This document shows positions 9,428-22,769 of a DNA stretch of 64,000 nt, piece after piece (position 1 is the first letter of the stretch; every line of letters begins with the position of its first letter). Origin of the DNA: Ramazzottius varieornatus (taxonomy: Eukaryota; Tardigrada; Eutardigrada; Parachela; Ramazzottiidae); contig BDGG01000014.1 of NCBI GenBank assembly GCA_001949185.1, forward strand, positions 1,076,656 through 1,140,655, in the 5' to 3' direction. Position numbers and translations under genes: made by a program. The notes under the pieces are model-generated. The model was given only the letters and a program-made list of their open reading frames with translations, was not told the DNA's origin and did no database searches.

Positions 9428-12400
9428 ATGGCGTCGGGCAGCGCCGATGAAGTGCCGTCGTCATCCCAGGGCTTCTCCGGTAGCCCAAGCATGGAAGATC
9501 AGCTGCTGCAGGAACGAGAAGTGCTCCGGTCGGAAATTCAGCGCATGCAGAGTAAGCTCCGAATCCTCTCTACCAGGTTAAGCATCCCTTACGAAGAGCG
9601 TTGCTTAACTGATGTGGCTCTGCGTTTTTCTAGCCGACCATAAAAGAGCCGTGGACTTGGTCAGATCGACGTTGGAACGACAACTTCAAGAAGCCAATAT
9701 CGCTATCAATGGTTTACGCGAAGAATTGGCCAAAGAAGGTATGAAACTACCTCCGTCTTCAGCTCGCGAGTGATATCCAAGTGCGATATTTGTGTTCATT
9801 GTAGTGAACATCAACCAGGACCATCTCAAGCGGCATGAAAGTCAGGCCAAGAAGGAATCCGACTTGAAAAAGGCTTTGGTAGGATTTATGTTTCTATACA
9901 TCGCTGCAGAGTTATCTATAATTTGTCTCTTCAGGTGTCCGCGGAAGATCACAATCTACGGCTGTCCACTGAGAAGAATAACTTGCTTCTGCTCGTTGAA
10001 GGTTCTCGAGCGGAAATTGCAGAGCTAAGAGGTAGTTTTGCAAACAGAATTTGTAAACCCAAGTTTGTTTAGTCCAATCAACAATCAAGCGTTGTGGGGG
10101 TGTTGACGTCACGTCGTGGTGCTGTATAACCGCCATTTTGGAGTCGAGTGATGACGTCATGTGTGTGTGTTTCTAGAGACGATCAGAAATCAGTCGCGCC
10201 AAGTGACGGAAAGTCTGGCCGAAACTGAGCTTCTCCGTCTCAAGTGCTGCGGCAAAGACGCCGAGATTCAGTTTCTCGGAATCTCCGAAAAAAGTCTGAA
10301 AGCTCAGACTGAACGTCAGCAGAAGGATCTCTCTGAAGCACATGCCGTCATGGTCAAGAAAGACCGCGAAATTTCCGAGGCGCGATCGGAAGCTGATCGG
10401 CGAGTCAAAGACGTCATCAAGCAAGTTCAAACATTGAGCGACGAGCTATGGCAAGAGAAGCGGAAGGTCGCCATGCTGGAAGATAACGTCAAACGCGAGA
10501 AGGAAGGCGCTCAACGGCTCCAAGAAAGACTGGACAGCTTCGAAGGCGACAGGCAACGGATGCAAGAAGAGTTTTCAGAACAGAATAGCTCCCAGCAGGA
10601 AATCATCGATAGCTTCAGAGAGCATGTAGCTGTGCTAAAGAGAAGAAATGACCAACTGGAAGAAGAGAAACGAGTTCAGGAAAGCTGTCGAGATGACTTG
10701 GAAGAAGGTTATTAGGAAAAGCTCATTTCCGGGTGGTATAACACATATGAGCCGCTTGAGTAGAAACCAGGGTTTTTTAAACGGTGTTCCAATCACTGAA
10801 GTAGCCTGGTTTCTGTTTTAGCGTTCAAAGTTGAAATTTTAAGCTCCTTTCGTTTCAGTAACGATCATTTGTATTTTTGTAGTGTACAAGAGAGCAGTCA
10901 GTGACTTGCAGGAAGAGTTGTCTTCCGCTCAGACCGCATTGGAGGAGAAGACGAACCAGGTCGCAGCGATGACAGCCGAGCTGGAGCACGCTCGTGATCT
11001 GACGGCCTACCTGAAGAATGACGCGTCTCGTACGGCCTCTCCCGAACTGCAGAACCTTGTTCGTGGCCAAGGCTTCTCGGTTCCTCGACTGTACCACGAA
11101 TACATCATAACGGCCGACCGTCTTTCCGAAGCTGTCAACGCACGCGCGGCGGCTGAAAGCGAACTCGAACGACGAAGCCAAGTACGAATATTTTCCCCGA
11201 ATTTTTCTTTGTTGAAGGTTCATCGTGTTCTCTCCTGTTAGGAATGGCAGCAGTACCTAGCTGGAAGAAGTGAGGAAGAAGCAGCTGTACAGGAGCTACA
11301 AAGACAGCTTGAGCGAAGCCAGAATAATTTACAGCAACTAACTAAAGTCCGAAAACATGTTCTGTAACCAATATAAAGATGAAATTTCATATTGAAAATT
11401 AATTTTTAGAAAGTTGAGAACATGGAAAAGCAAGCTGTGATTCATCGACGGAACCTTCGGACATTAGAGACGGAGAACCGGACGCTGAGAGATAAGAACG
11501 AGGTCTTGCAGCGACAAGTCATCTCCGTGGTGGAAGACAATGACGAGGAGAATGGTGGCTTTCTTTTGAGCAAGTCAACCTACAGGTATGTAACTTCCGT
11601 TTCTCCGGTCTTTTCGAGCAGCCAAAGGTTTGATGTTTAACGATGTTGTTGTTTCTTTTGCAGGAATACGGCTGAGCTGATACAAATCAACGCGGAACTG
11701 TACGCTTCCATCGAGTCGCTGAACAAGGAAAACTACGACCTCAAAGTCCAGCTCGAAGAAGCCACTAAGTAAGTTATCTATCACTTTCCCCAGATCTGAT
11801 GTTTTCCGTTTAGCATTTCAATGAAACTACTGAACTGGCAACTGAGTAGTTTGGAACTAGCCCGGTCAGTAATCATCCTAGTCAAGTTGCGCACTTAGCT
11901 ATGTATTGTGAATGACAAAGTGCGCCACAGTTGCACTTGAATTATTAACCCCGTTGTAGTGACGCACTAAATCAGTTTATCAACCGACAAACTGCGACAC
12001 TGTAGTGAGTACGAAAGTGTTTTTGTCTTTTGCAGGAATGAAGAAGAGTTCCGCGAGGCCGTGGAGCAAGTTCGTGGTCTGGCCGCTCAGAAAGAGCAGT
12101 TTGACACTCGCCTGACGGAACTGTCCCGCGAAGTGCAGCTGTACCGGGTGCAGAACGAGTCGTCCCTCTTTAAAGACTTTCTCCGTATCCTTTCCACGGC
12201 GCCTGAGCAGATGGACGCTTTGCTAGCCCTGGTCTCCAACGAGAGCGCCTTGTGGGCCTTTGTCCGCTCGGCCGGCGGCAACGACATCGCCACCCAGTTC
12301 GCGGCCATCCACAAGGAGGTGCAGGTCGCCCGGCAGGAAGCACAGGAAGCCCGCGTGGAAGCTGAGAAGCGCTCGACCGAGCTGCAGAAAGTGCGCGAAG

Positions 12401-15400
12401 CTCATAAAGCTGACATGAAGATCATCAACGCCGACCGCGATCGAGCTGTCAGAGACCTCAACGGTTAGTACAATCTTTCTCAACGTACTAGCATACCACG
12501 CAAGAAATAAGAGAAAACCTTATTGAAAAATCTGAGAAGAGCAATAAAACTAGGATTTAACAGGAACGCGACAGGCACAGGCATACAAAAATCGCGGTAC
12601 TCAGAAGGAAAATATTGAGTGCTCGGTACTTGCTGATCAGTTTGACTGTGGTCCTGGAGTTGTTGGCTCGTAGGACTGAAGAGTTCGGATGGTGAAACCG
12701 ACGGGGTCGCAACTCTGTCCAGTGATAAAGTCCTGATGAGATTGTCCAAAATGTTAAATGTCAGCCACCTTGGCTTTCTTAGTGTAGTCGGTGTTGTTAG
12801 TACTGCTGGCTGGAGCTCTTGTCAGGAATATTCCGCATGCTCATCTCAAACACTTCCCTTTTTTTGTCCGACATGAAAGAGAACGACAGGTCAACCTTTG
12901 AAACAATTTTCCTGGCTGAACAAGGATTAGTCACAAGGAAGACGCCCATTTTTCATCCCCTCAGCCGCATAGGTTTGGTGTATTAAGGAAAAATGTTCTA
13001 GAATGTACGAGAATAATTTGCCAGTGTAATGAGATGAAAGTGCAAAATTTTTTTGCCTGTTCCCACCTGAACGTTGGCAAACTCGTTAGCTTCTTATTTG
13101 AAGGTGCGGTTGGTCGAAGTGTGACTTCACAACCGTTCAGATAAGATTGGAACTGCTCCATATCTCTAGACAATTAATGTTGTGGGTAACGCAGAATGCA
13201 GCCTTTACTAGTCTTCGCTCTGTTCTGCGACATGTAACAGCATACATGCGATCAGTCGGGTTGCGCTGTATGGCGCATGCCGGTTCTTGTCGCGATCGCT
13301 TCTTGATTTATTCTTTTCTATATTTTGCAGTACTCCGAGATCAAATGGACGCCCTGCGGAGGGAAAGTTCGCAGAGGATCGCCGAAGCCGATCGACAGGT
13401 GGCCAAGATGAGCGAACTGTACGAAAGACTGTGCAACTCCGAGAAGGAATGCGGAACTTTAGCTCAGGTAAACGGCAGCTCGGCAAACGATGTTGACAAG
13501 AATGTGTACCCAAGTGGCGCGTGTTGTCGGCGAAATTGGCTGCAATGGTACACCACTTGGAAAAAGATTCTTTTGAGTTTTCTCAAGTTGCGCATGTGTC
13601 TAGTGTTTTTGGCTGAAAAGGTACGCACCTTGCAAAAGGATCTGGTCGTGTTTTCTAAGTGGCGCACGTTGCAGTGTTATTGGCGGGGAGGCATAGTGTG
13701 GGCCACTTGGGAAAAAGCGATCTCTTGGAGTTTCCAAGTGGCGCGCGGTATCAGTTGTCTGGCTGGGAGCGTGCGCCACTTGAAAGAACGATCTTGTGCA
13801 TTTCGTTTTCCATCGTCCCGATGCTGTTTTTGATTTCAAAACCATATCCCAAGCCTTGTTCATCTTCTGGGTTTGTTATAGGCTTTGGAGAATCAGCGGG
13901 AAGAAAGCGGTCGTCGTTTGGCCGAATGTCAAGAACTCCGTTCCACGGCGTCCTCCGTCCACAGTCGGCTGGCTGTCTTCGAAGAACAGCAAACCCGCGC
14001 TCAGACCGTCATCAGCCAACACATGGCCACCATCGAGGCTGCCCACGCTCGTGAAATTGAGTCGGGGAGGAAACTGCAAGAAGCCCAAGACAGCCTGAGC
14101 AACCAACAGAACAAGGCAGCTCACCTCCAGAGAGAGCTGCAGACGCAGCAGAGCAAAGTCGAGTTACTGACGAAAGAACTGACCGACGTGAAGAAACAAC
14201 TCGACGAATACAAAACACGTACCAATAATACACAACAACAACAAAACACAAATGCTGCCAGTAGTAGTCAAGAACGGAGTAATAACAGTCAAGCCAGTTC
14301 ACAGTACGCTTTAAGCGTCTTAAGACAGTCGTCGGTCCAACAAGAGACCTTACAGATGCAAATTGGAGAGCTGCAGGGACAGTTGGAGAAGGCTAGGGAG
14401 GAGCTAAAGGAGAAGGTGGCGGAACTGAACCGGTACCAGGAAAAGGCCACAAAGAAGAGCGAGGAGATGCAGGGCACGCGCTACTCCCTCATGTCCGATA
14501 TTGCACATATCAAGGAAGAGCGGGAAACCCTCAAGACTCAGCTGAACGCCGCCAAAGCCGACAAACTGAAGGCCGAAGCTGAGCGGAAGAAATTGGAGGA
14601 GGTGAGCAGGAGGCAGAGAAGCGAACTGGAGGAACAGATGAACAAGTACATGGACGAACTACAGGTAGGCTGACAGTTTTTTCCCCTTTCTCTTTCTGAT
14701 AGACCGGCGAACCACTGTGCCTATTTGTCTTCCACATGCATACATTCAAACTTGGATAATTTCTGGTGACTTGTATCCAAGTGCGTGAAGTACTACAGTT
14801 ATTGGCTGTATTTTCGCTCACGTACCCGCATACATGCGCTGCGCAGTGTATCCATGGGTCCATGTATGCAGGTGACAGACGATGGGCGCATTTCAGTTTG
14901 TTGTGATGGAAAGCAAGTTGTTTTGTAGGCTCATCAAGTTTCGCAAGCCTTCGTTGCCGAGCTTCGCAAGGAAGTGGACCAACTGAAGCAGAGCGCTATG
15001 GCTTCCAAGCGTCGCGAGACGGACCTGCAGAAAGCCATGGACGAACTGCGGAAGCAGACGGCGGAGCAAGAGAAGAAGCTACGTGAAGAAGTGCGCTTGA
15101 TGGAGATCGAACGGGAGAACAACAAGGAGTGGAAACGCACCATCTACGATCGCACGCTTCCTTCCTCCACTGACGTTCCCAGCGACGAAGTCCAGGACTT
15201 GACCATCATCGTCGAGTACCAGAAGAAGGAGAACGACTCCATCTTCAGACAGCTGCAGCTGTCCAAAGAAGACTGCTTTGCCGGCGCTGCCAAGGTATGA
15301 AAAAACCCTTTTTTTTAAAGATTACGAGCAAAATGTTCAAGTGAAGTGTTTGACAATGGGAACTCCACAGACAAACTCGATCAGATCGTTTTCTCAAGTG

Positions 15401-18400
15401 ACGCACGTTTACAGTATAATCGGCAGTGCGCCACTTGAAAAAGGATTTTGTCGAGTTTGTTTGCCGAGCTGCCCAGTACTATTGTGGCTGTTTTCCTAGG
15501 TGAAATTTCTGTCAGAAGGTCTGGAGCAAGTGCAGCAAGAACTGCAGTTGGTGATTCAGCGGAAAGAAGGTAGCATCGAGTCTGACTCGTGGCAGAAAAG
15601 TTACACCGAACAGCAGGCCATTCTGAACTCTACCTTGCAAATGAACGCCAAACTGAGGATGGAAGTGGCCACAGTGCAGAAGGAACTGGAGACTACCCGA
15701 GCGTCCCTCAAGACCTTGACGGACAAGTCGGAAGCGGCGACGAGCCGGCTAAGGGAGCTAGAGAACGACAATGTCAGATTGCAGGAAGCCGAGAAAGTCC
15801 TGAAGCAACAGGTCCAAGACTGGCATAACAAGTTCGGCGTTCAACAGCAGAAAGGCGAAATTGAGACCCTGAAAAGGAGAATCGCCGAGCTGGAGAAACA
15901 AAACGCGGACCAAAGTAAGTGGAACTCTTGAGTTTCAGCCTTGCTCCCACCTGCATACAGTTTGACGTTATGAATGAACAGAGCAGTGACTGTAGGAGCG
16001 TGAAAGACTTTTGCTGGAAACCTGACGTTTACCTGCATACCGTATGTCTATTGCGAATGCATGGGTTGATGTAGGTAGGTTTATGAGCTGGCTCGTCTAT
16101 GAACTAACCAAGTGTTGATGTTGTTACAGACGATAATGTGAACAAGTTGAAGGCTCAGTTTGCCAGCACGGTGAGCAGGCGTGTTCAGGCCAGAAGCAAG
16201 GAGATGGAACAGGCCTTGGAGGATGCTCGCGGAAGCTTGGAAGAACGCTCCAACGAGCTGACCACTCTGCGGGTCCAACTGGCTGCCAGGGAGGCCGAAA
16301 TCATCACCATCAAGGCCGAACACGCCGAATTCATCAGGACCGAAGGTATCCGTCACTTCAAGGAACTGAGGCAGAACGAAGAACAGGCCAATGCAGCCCT
16401 CGCAGCTTTGCGCATTCACCACGACCAGTACAAAGTACAATATTTCCCTAGACTTGGTACTTTGAAGGTATGAAACTAACGACGCTAGTTTTTTCAGGAG
16501 GCGGCGCATCAGCTGGAAATGAGACTGAATGCCCTGATGGGCGGCTCAGCTGTGCCAGGGGCTAAGATCGCCGAGAAGATTCCCGTTCCGGTTCCCATCC
16601 GAGAAACGGCCGTGGTGACACCCCAAAGTAAAGGTCTGGCGGATAAGATGACACCCGTACCGACATTGACACTGCGAGCTAGCGGCCATGCAGCTCCTAT
16701 AGCCACGGTGGCGCCCCAGGTGCCACACGATCTTCTGGCCCATGTCCAGCCGGTCCAGGCAAGTGCGCAGATGCAGCGGCCAAGTAGCGGACACGGAAGC
16801 GAAGCGGCGCGACCCGCCAGCCACGATGAGGGGGAACGAGTTGAAGCATTTGCTAGCGCTGGTGGCAGTGGTAGTGGTAACGCTGGTGGGACGGGACATG
16901 CCACACCCGCTACTCCACCTTCTGGTGGTAAGCCATTTGCAACTATTTCTTTCTCTCTTGCATGCACCTACGTGCTTGGACACCGTCCTAGTGGTACGGC
17001 CGTATGTATGCAAGTGCCTGCGATTGAAGCTATCTTTTGCCGTTTGACGTTACTGTGCCTGGTGCTCCGTAGGGACCTTAGTGGGAAGTGTCCGTAGAGA
17101 GGTTCGACGTCCACATCCCGATTCGGACGAGCAGCCAGGCGGTAGCCAGCCACAACGTCAGCCCAAGCGACCGCGACCAGCGTCTTCGGCAGCAGCTGCT
17201 GCTCCCACGGTCAGTGTGGTGCCTAGCGGAAGCCGTATGCCCTCTCTGCGACCTCCGTCACCCACTTCTGTGACGGATGTCACCAGTAGCACGGCACCGG
17301 CTGCCTCCACGCACACGGCCACTCCGGCCCAGTCTGATCGTAGTGAGGATCGCGCCGTGGGCTCCAGTGGCGAAGCTGGACCCAGTGCGGCGCCCAGCCA
17401 TCATCATCCGCAGGTTGAGGAAGCGGATGGCGTGACCGAATCAAGCATGGGACCTAGTCCTGGAACCGTAACCAACCCCGAGGTAAGAAGCTCCTTTCCT
17501 CGGTCAAAGACGGCCAACTTTCCATGATTTCATCCAGCTGCATGCCTGCGCACCGTAGTGAACCCTTTGGTTGGTGTCTGCAGGTGTATGATTTGGGTGC
17601 AGGTGTTTTGCATTTTGTGGGTTGTTACAGGCTCAAGGAGAGGAAGCGCCGGATCAGGCTGAAGGTGAAGCCATGGTAGTGGACGAAGGTGGTCCTTCGA
17701 CGTCACAGCCCATCATGGAAGAACCCGGAGACGAAGCGCAACCAGCTATTTCAGACGAAACAGCCGGTAGTCACGACCACGCTACCGCTGCGGCTTCTGC
17801 GCCGCTTCCTGACGGTAAATACCACCTAGTCGATCTTGCATTCCTTGGAGAGACTTGTTTTGGCTGTTGTAGATGGGGGTTCGCACGAAGAAGACCGACC
17901 TTCTGTTGCCGACGTGGCGATGGACAGTAACGAAGCCGCCACCAGCAGTGCTTCCCTGCCGGACCAACCGACGGCCATGGACGTTGTCCTCCAGCCTCCT
18001 CATGGGCACAGTCGCTCGCTGGATGACGCAATGGCCATTACTGACATGCTGTCGATGGCTGACAGTCGACACGATCTCGACACGGACATCCTGGAAGGCA
18101 TCCTCGAAGGTCAAGGTATGCCAGTGGCTGGTCTTTGTGCCATTTTTCGACGGAATATTTGTCAAGTTTTTTGCCCGACACGGCCTTTACAGTTAGAAAG
18201 ACTGAAAAGTGCGTATCAAGGCGGTGCTGGGAATATTCTTGACTGGAATTTTCATAGGAAAAAGGCACAATTGGTTTACCGCTGATTGGGATCTTTTGTG
18301 CCTTTAATGGCTTGGGCTAGTTGTAGGTACGGGGGACGCAGCGGAAGAAGGTGAAGTTGAGTCTGAAGAGGAGGAGGAACAGGGTGAGGGTACCGGGCAG

Positions 18401-19205
18401 GAAGATGGTGGCGGGGAAGAGGAGCTTGGGTCGCGCGACACGGACGAGAGCGCACCGTCCGAAAGCGAAGTCAGGCTGAACCTCGGACCCACCGTCTTGT
18501 CTGCAGGCGACGGGACAGCCCTGACGGGTGTACCCAGCACCAGCCAATCCTCTCTCGACTCTTCAGGTAGGTTCTTTCAGTGCCCAAACTTCGACTGTAT
18601 CAATGCATCGAAATTATCAAAGCTTTGGAGAAGGTTTCAAGCACCTCCATGCAGACCTACTGTTGTGAACATACGGGTCGATGTATGCAGGTAGCTAGTT
18701 GATGGGTTATATCGTTCGCTGACTTTTACAACGGTAGTATTCGGAATATGATGGTGGTGGAAGAGGAAAATAGTGTAAAATAATGTTGGAAAAGCTGAAA
18801 TGGTGCTGTTTGGTTTTAGAGGGCGGAGCAGCCACGCCGTCAGCTTCTCAAACGCAGCTGGCCGCATCGCAGTCCATCGAGACACAGCCACGTCTTCGTC
18901 GACAGCCCATCCGGGCCACGGCACCCTCTTCTTCGAGCGAAGCTCAAATGTCGCGAGTGTCGCCGGCCGCGCCCTCAGCTTCCAGCTCGGGCAACCTGGG
19001 CAATAACAGTCCCCAGCGTACTTCCGGCTCGACGCGCCGACCCATCTCACCACCCAACGCCAGCAACATGCACTCCCCCAACCCACCCCCAGGACGGCCA
19101 TCCCGAGCCCTGCCCACTGCTCGAGGAGTTTATCGGCCTGGTCAAGGACTTGTCAGTCGCGGCACGCGGGGAGGCCGCCCACGACGAGGCCCTCCTCACC
19201 AGTAA
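9428..19205 (+). CDS. TPR: nucleoprotein TPR (Megator), nuclear pore basket
   Basis: Twenty-one exons can be joined in frame to about 1,980 residues: 9428-9551, 9634-9738, 9805-9878, 9935-10031, 10177-10707, 10883-11181, 11242-11346, 11410-11585, 11664-11768, 12036-12463, 13331-13467, 13882-14664, 14929-15294, 15500-15914, 16130-16434, 16498-16927, 17073-17482, 17631-17814, 17873-18115, 18327-18566, 18820-19205. Residues to about 1,350 are almost continuous heptad coiled coil. A middle segment (LSTAPEQMDALLALV...ESALW, YEVIITADRL-like HEYIITADRLSEA) resembles the conserved TPR core. The last 600 residues are disordered, rich in Ser, Pro and acidic residues, ending in an Arg/Gly tail (RGTRGGRPRRGPP). 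This architecture and length match metazoan TPR (human 2,363), the nuclear-basket scaffold for mRNA export and spindle checkpoint. Introns carry at least five inverted-repeat elements; the intron at 12464-13330 is the largest. Confidence 0.88.
13474..13800. repeat. GGCGCAC hairpin element, four tandem hairpins
   Basis: Lies in a TPR intron. It opens with GCAGCTCGGCAAACGATG, matching the outer arm of the family, and then has four successive hairpins of about 60 bases, each AAGTGGCGCRC...GYGCGCCACTTGR with small variations, separated by AAAAACGATCTTG-like linkers. It is the longest array of the family in the window. Confidence 0.8.
14728..14876. repeat. TGCATAC palindrome family copy
   Basis: In a TPR intron: ACATGCATACAT, GCATACATGCG and CATGTATGCAGGTG occur as inverted words. 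Same family as 21829-21960 and 40302-40470. Further copies lie in other TPR introns at about 15946-16060, 16965-17015, 17533-17588 and 18640-18695. Confidence 0.6.
15360..15475. repeat. GGCGCAC hairpin element, single hairpin
   Basis: In a TPR intron. One hairpin, CAAGTGACGCACG...GTGCGCCACTTG, is flanked by the outer arms ACAAACTCGATCAGATCG and TCGAGTTTGTTTGCCGAGCT. The outer arms pair with each other, giving a nested foldback. Confidence 0.8.
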
Positions 19206-19738
19206 CGAGAAAAGTCCTTCTCTACATTCTTAGCGCAACTTTTCTTCTTAAGTGGTCTTTCTGTTCGTTACTTCTGATCGATTCGAATGTAAGAATCTTC
19301 CGGCATTTCCTCTGGCGCTCTGTTGGCAACTTTAACTTGTGTCCGAAAGAAATAGACTCTGCAGGTGCCGCTTTCGTGGCCTGTCTTTAGACGATGATTT
19401 TTTAGTTGATCCGCTGAAGTTTTAAATGAATCTTGTACGACGAAAGGACGAATCAATTATTGAATCAGTTCAAGCTAGAAGATCAAATTTCCGAGCAATG
19501 AAATTGGCAGGGTTCGAGCGAGACCACTGAGACCAGTGATCAAGGCCGTGCCAAACGTTCATGACGTCAGTACAGTAACAGGTTGAGTTGCTACATTGCG
19601 TCATGTTTCGCGGCAGTGATCACCGAAGTTTTCGTTGGATGGAAATCATGGTCACTTATCTTCACCTACTTGGATGGTTTCCAGATTTTGTAGCGATTTT
19701 CTTGTCGTCTGTGGTAGATCATAAGTTTTCTTGTAGTA
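19206..19738. other. intergenic gap between TPR and the SMYD gene
   Basis: No gene is seen. It contains the TPR 3' end, an ATCAAGGCCGTGCC word of the GGCACGGCC family near 19540, and presumably the promoter or a first non-coding exon of the SMYD gene, because an acceptor-like TTTTCTTGTAG ends two bases before the SMYD start codon. Confidence 0.4.
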
Positions 19739-22243
19739 ATGGCGAAGAATGGCGCTACTTACCAACAAGGTGATCTAATTTTGTCGGAAGATCCCTGGGT
19801 TTATACGGTGCTGAGCGGGGAAGTCGACTTCCGCTGCTACCACTGCTTGCGTCTTCTGGCTTCAGCTGATTCCTCCTCTCCACTCCTCAACAAGGGCAAC
19901 CGATGCTCCGCATGCAAATATGCCCGATACTGCTCCGTGGAATGCCAGGTTAGTGAGCAGATTTTCACATGCGGAGGAATGGTGGAAAGAGGATTTTTCC
20001 CGATGGAGGATAACTAAATTCCGTACTTGTACGGTTTGAACTGGTCGGGCCACCATACAGGCTGTTTGGCCGATGTTATGGCAAGCGCGGGGCCGCAGAA
20101 TTGATCGAAAATTACCATATTTCCAGAAAATCTTTCTTCCTAGCTTGTCGTCGTTTCGGCACCGCTTATGAAACAGTTCATCTCTGGCTAATGTTCCTAC
20201 GCTTGAGAGGCCTCCCCACAAATTCGATGTTCTATCTGTGTTGCAGAAGAAGGATTGGAAAGAACGGCACAAAGCCGAGTGCTTCATGCTGAAACTTGGA
20301 GGAGCTTCCAGCGTCCGACCACCTGTACACTTCCTCCTCATGCTCAAAATCCTCAACAAGCTGAAAGTAAGTCGTCAACAGTTTTTCTCGAGGTCGATCA
20401 AAATCTGTTATACCGTAAGGAACGTCTTTGAAAGAGAGGGCACTAAAATCTGATGGAGTGTGAGATTTGGCACAGGAAAGATTCCGGGCCGTAAACGTCC
20501 ACCGGGTCAGTTCACGCCACTTCAAACCTGCGGCCCGGTCTAAATTTACGGAATGTCAGGTTGCGTGCGTCGCTTTGTTAAAGTGATATCTATCTTCTTT
20601 TCAGACAAATTTCGACGATCTGATGAGCAGTAAATCCCCTTCCTCGTTGCAAAAGAAGCGCAAGACTCGAACGTACATCGATTTGGTGTCGCATGCCGAG
20701 GAACTATGGAATACTCCGGGGATAATGGAGTACATCACGCAAGTGCGCATCATGCTGGGCAAATACCTGGCCATCGAGAACGACGCCGAACTTCCCTACG
20801 TCCAAGATGTCCTTCAGATGTTCGGCAAGATTAAATGCAATGGCTTCGGTATCACAGACGATAGTATGAGTTCCTGCGGTGTCGGTGAGGAATTGAACAT
20901 ATTATAATGGACTATCACAGAGTGAAAAATTCTGGTCGTTTCAGGAATTTATCTGGAGGGTTCGGCCTTGGACCATTCCTGCTCGCCCAACGCCTGCCAA
21001 GTCTTCCAAGGCCCACGCTTAACCATTCGAGCGACGAAAGCTATCCATGGCGGTATGAAGAACGTCCGCATCGCTTACATCGACGTTTTCGTCCCCAAGG
21101 AGGTCAGGCTGAAACGTCTGATGGACGGATACCTCTTTGAATGCACTTGTCCCCGATGCCTCGATGACACCCAGCAGGTAAGAGTCAGCTCGTCCTTCTT
21201 TTCACAAAGCGTGAAGCGGTTGCTCGCAAAACGAACTGGGCTTTCCCGATGGCGCACATTCGTTACTAGCTGGAAGCCTGCGCCACTTGGAAAAATAAGC
21301 CTGTCGATTTCCCAAGTGACGCTCTTCGCCATGTTGTTTGATGGAAGCGTGCGCCATGTGGGAAAACCTTCTGGCCGCGTTTGTTTGTCGAGCTTTGGAA
21401 CAACAAGTGGTTATTGTCTAGAAGGACGCGGAAATGTTTAGCATCAAATGTGAATCTCCCAAGTGCGCTCTGGCTGTTCCCTCGGACGAACGCGCCGAAG
21501 CTCCGTGCAAGTGTGGCCACAAGCCGAAGAATGGGGAAGTACGGCTGGACCGCTACGACCTTCTGCTGGAAGAGCTTCTACAGCGTGTCGACCGCTTTGA
21601 CCAAGAGGGTGTGGGCTGTGAGTTCGACGAGAAGCAGTGGAAGGAAGACGAGACGTTCCTCCATCGGATGGAAGACCTCCTTCATCCAAACAACCCTCTC
21701 CTGGCCTGCTTCTACTCCATGATGGGCCGCATGCTACTTTCTTGGGGCTGTGAAACAGCACCGCAGTATTTCGCCAAAGCGGCGTACATTTACAGGTAAG
21801 TCTCCCTTTTTGTTTTTTCGTACGCTTGCATACAGTATAGTCATCCGTTTTCTCGACGACCGAGTATGCAGGTGCTTGAGGTCATGTTGGTCGCTGGCCT
21901 GGCATGCACCTGCATGCTTTCGTCCGCTTGTATACGGACACTATGTATGCAGGTGTATGAAAGCGTAGACTGTCCACTGAAGTTCGTTTGGCTGAGCGGA
22001 TTTTCTTGCAGAGTGTGGATGCCAGCCCCTGCTGTAGATCCAGTAATGGGTTATGCTTTCCTCCAAGCTGTGGAGCGCGATCCAGCCGTTGGTGAGCCCT
22101 TGGATTCCTTCAAGCGCCTGATCGAAGCCGAGAAGATCCTCCGCTTTACGCACAGCAAAGATCACAGTTTGTATCGTGAAGCTCATGCAGCGCTACGCTT
22201 AGCCGCCATCACTGTCAACAAGATATGCTCACGTAATGTCTAA
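19739..22243 (+). CDS. SET and MYND domain protein (SMYD family lysine methyltransferase)
   Basis: Six exons: 19739-19948, 20247-20366, 20605-20884, 20945-21177, 21422-21795 and 22012-22243, giving 482 residues. The layout matches SMYD1-3. A split SET domain is interrupted by a MYND zinc finger (C-x2-C, C-x2-C, YC-x3-C, H-x3-C over residues about 29-84). The SET core holds DHSCSPN, the SMYD version of NHSCxPN that contacts the cofactor, then AYIDVFVP. A post-SET CTCPRC follows. The C-terminal helical part (SFKRLIEAEKIL, REAHAALRLA) resembles the SMYD TPR-like domain. Asp replaces the usual Asn at the start of DHSC. A second cysteine cluster (CESPKC...CKCGHK) is present after the post-SET. Length is closest to SMYD1-3 but I cannot assign a paralogue. 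The GxG motif normally preceding the domain is weak here, so a short upstream exon may be missing. Confidence 0.85.
21245..21395. repeat. GGCGCAC hairpin element, two hairpins
   Basis: In intron 4 of the SMYD gene. Two hairpins (ATGGCGCACATT...CTGCGCCACTTGG and CCAAGTGACGC...GTGCGCCATGTGG) are followed by the outer arm GTTTGTTTGTCGAGCTT. Confidence 0.75.
21829..21960. repeat. TGCATAC palindrome family, two hairpins
   Basis: In intron 5 of the SMYD gene. Inverted words GCTTGCATACAGTAT...GTATGCAGGTGCT and GCACCTGCATGC...GTATGCAGGTGTA form two adjacent stem-loops. Confidence 0.7.
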
Positions 22244-22769
22244 CGACTTCCTGTACTCTGGTTACTAATCTTATCCTTTCTCTACCACGCAGCATTCTGA
22301 CTTACTCCTCGTACTGTTGATTTATACTAATTTTTCTCTTCTGTTTCTCCACAACGCTCCTAAAAGCAGGAAGCACTTGTGCCACCTTGTTTTACCATAA
22401 ATCGAAACTTATCACTTCACATTGTTTTCGACCGTACCCGAGACGCGGTTTCTCGTTGACAGCTGCGCTCGGTCTTACACTTCCGATGAACGACGAAGCT
22501 GTCCTGAGACCTAGCAGTTGAACACCGGAGACCTTCTGATAACTTTCGGCGGAAGTGAAGTCCTACCATTCTGAGCTTCCCATCAGGCTGGCTTCGAAGC
22601 TCAAATGGAGAAACACGTTCGACGAACTTCAGCTAGGATAGGGTACCACCAAAAGAATAACATGAAAAAGATGCTGGAACAGACTTGAGTAAAAGACTTC
22701 GCCTTGCCAAAGGTCGTATATTTCGTTAGCGAAAGCACGAGGAAAGAAACAGCAAGAGCACAAGTAAAC
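22244..22769. other. gap between convergent SMYD and RS-protein genes
   Basis: Contains the 3' UTRs of both genes. No exon or repeat was recognised. Confidence 0.35.

Noticed and set aside
16509-17013. Minus-strand ORFs opposite the TPR C-terminal exons
   Set aside because: TPR exons here join in frame on the plus strand; the antisense ORFs reflect high GC and lack splice logic.
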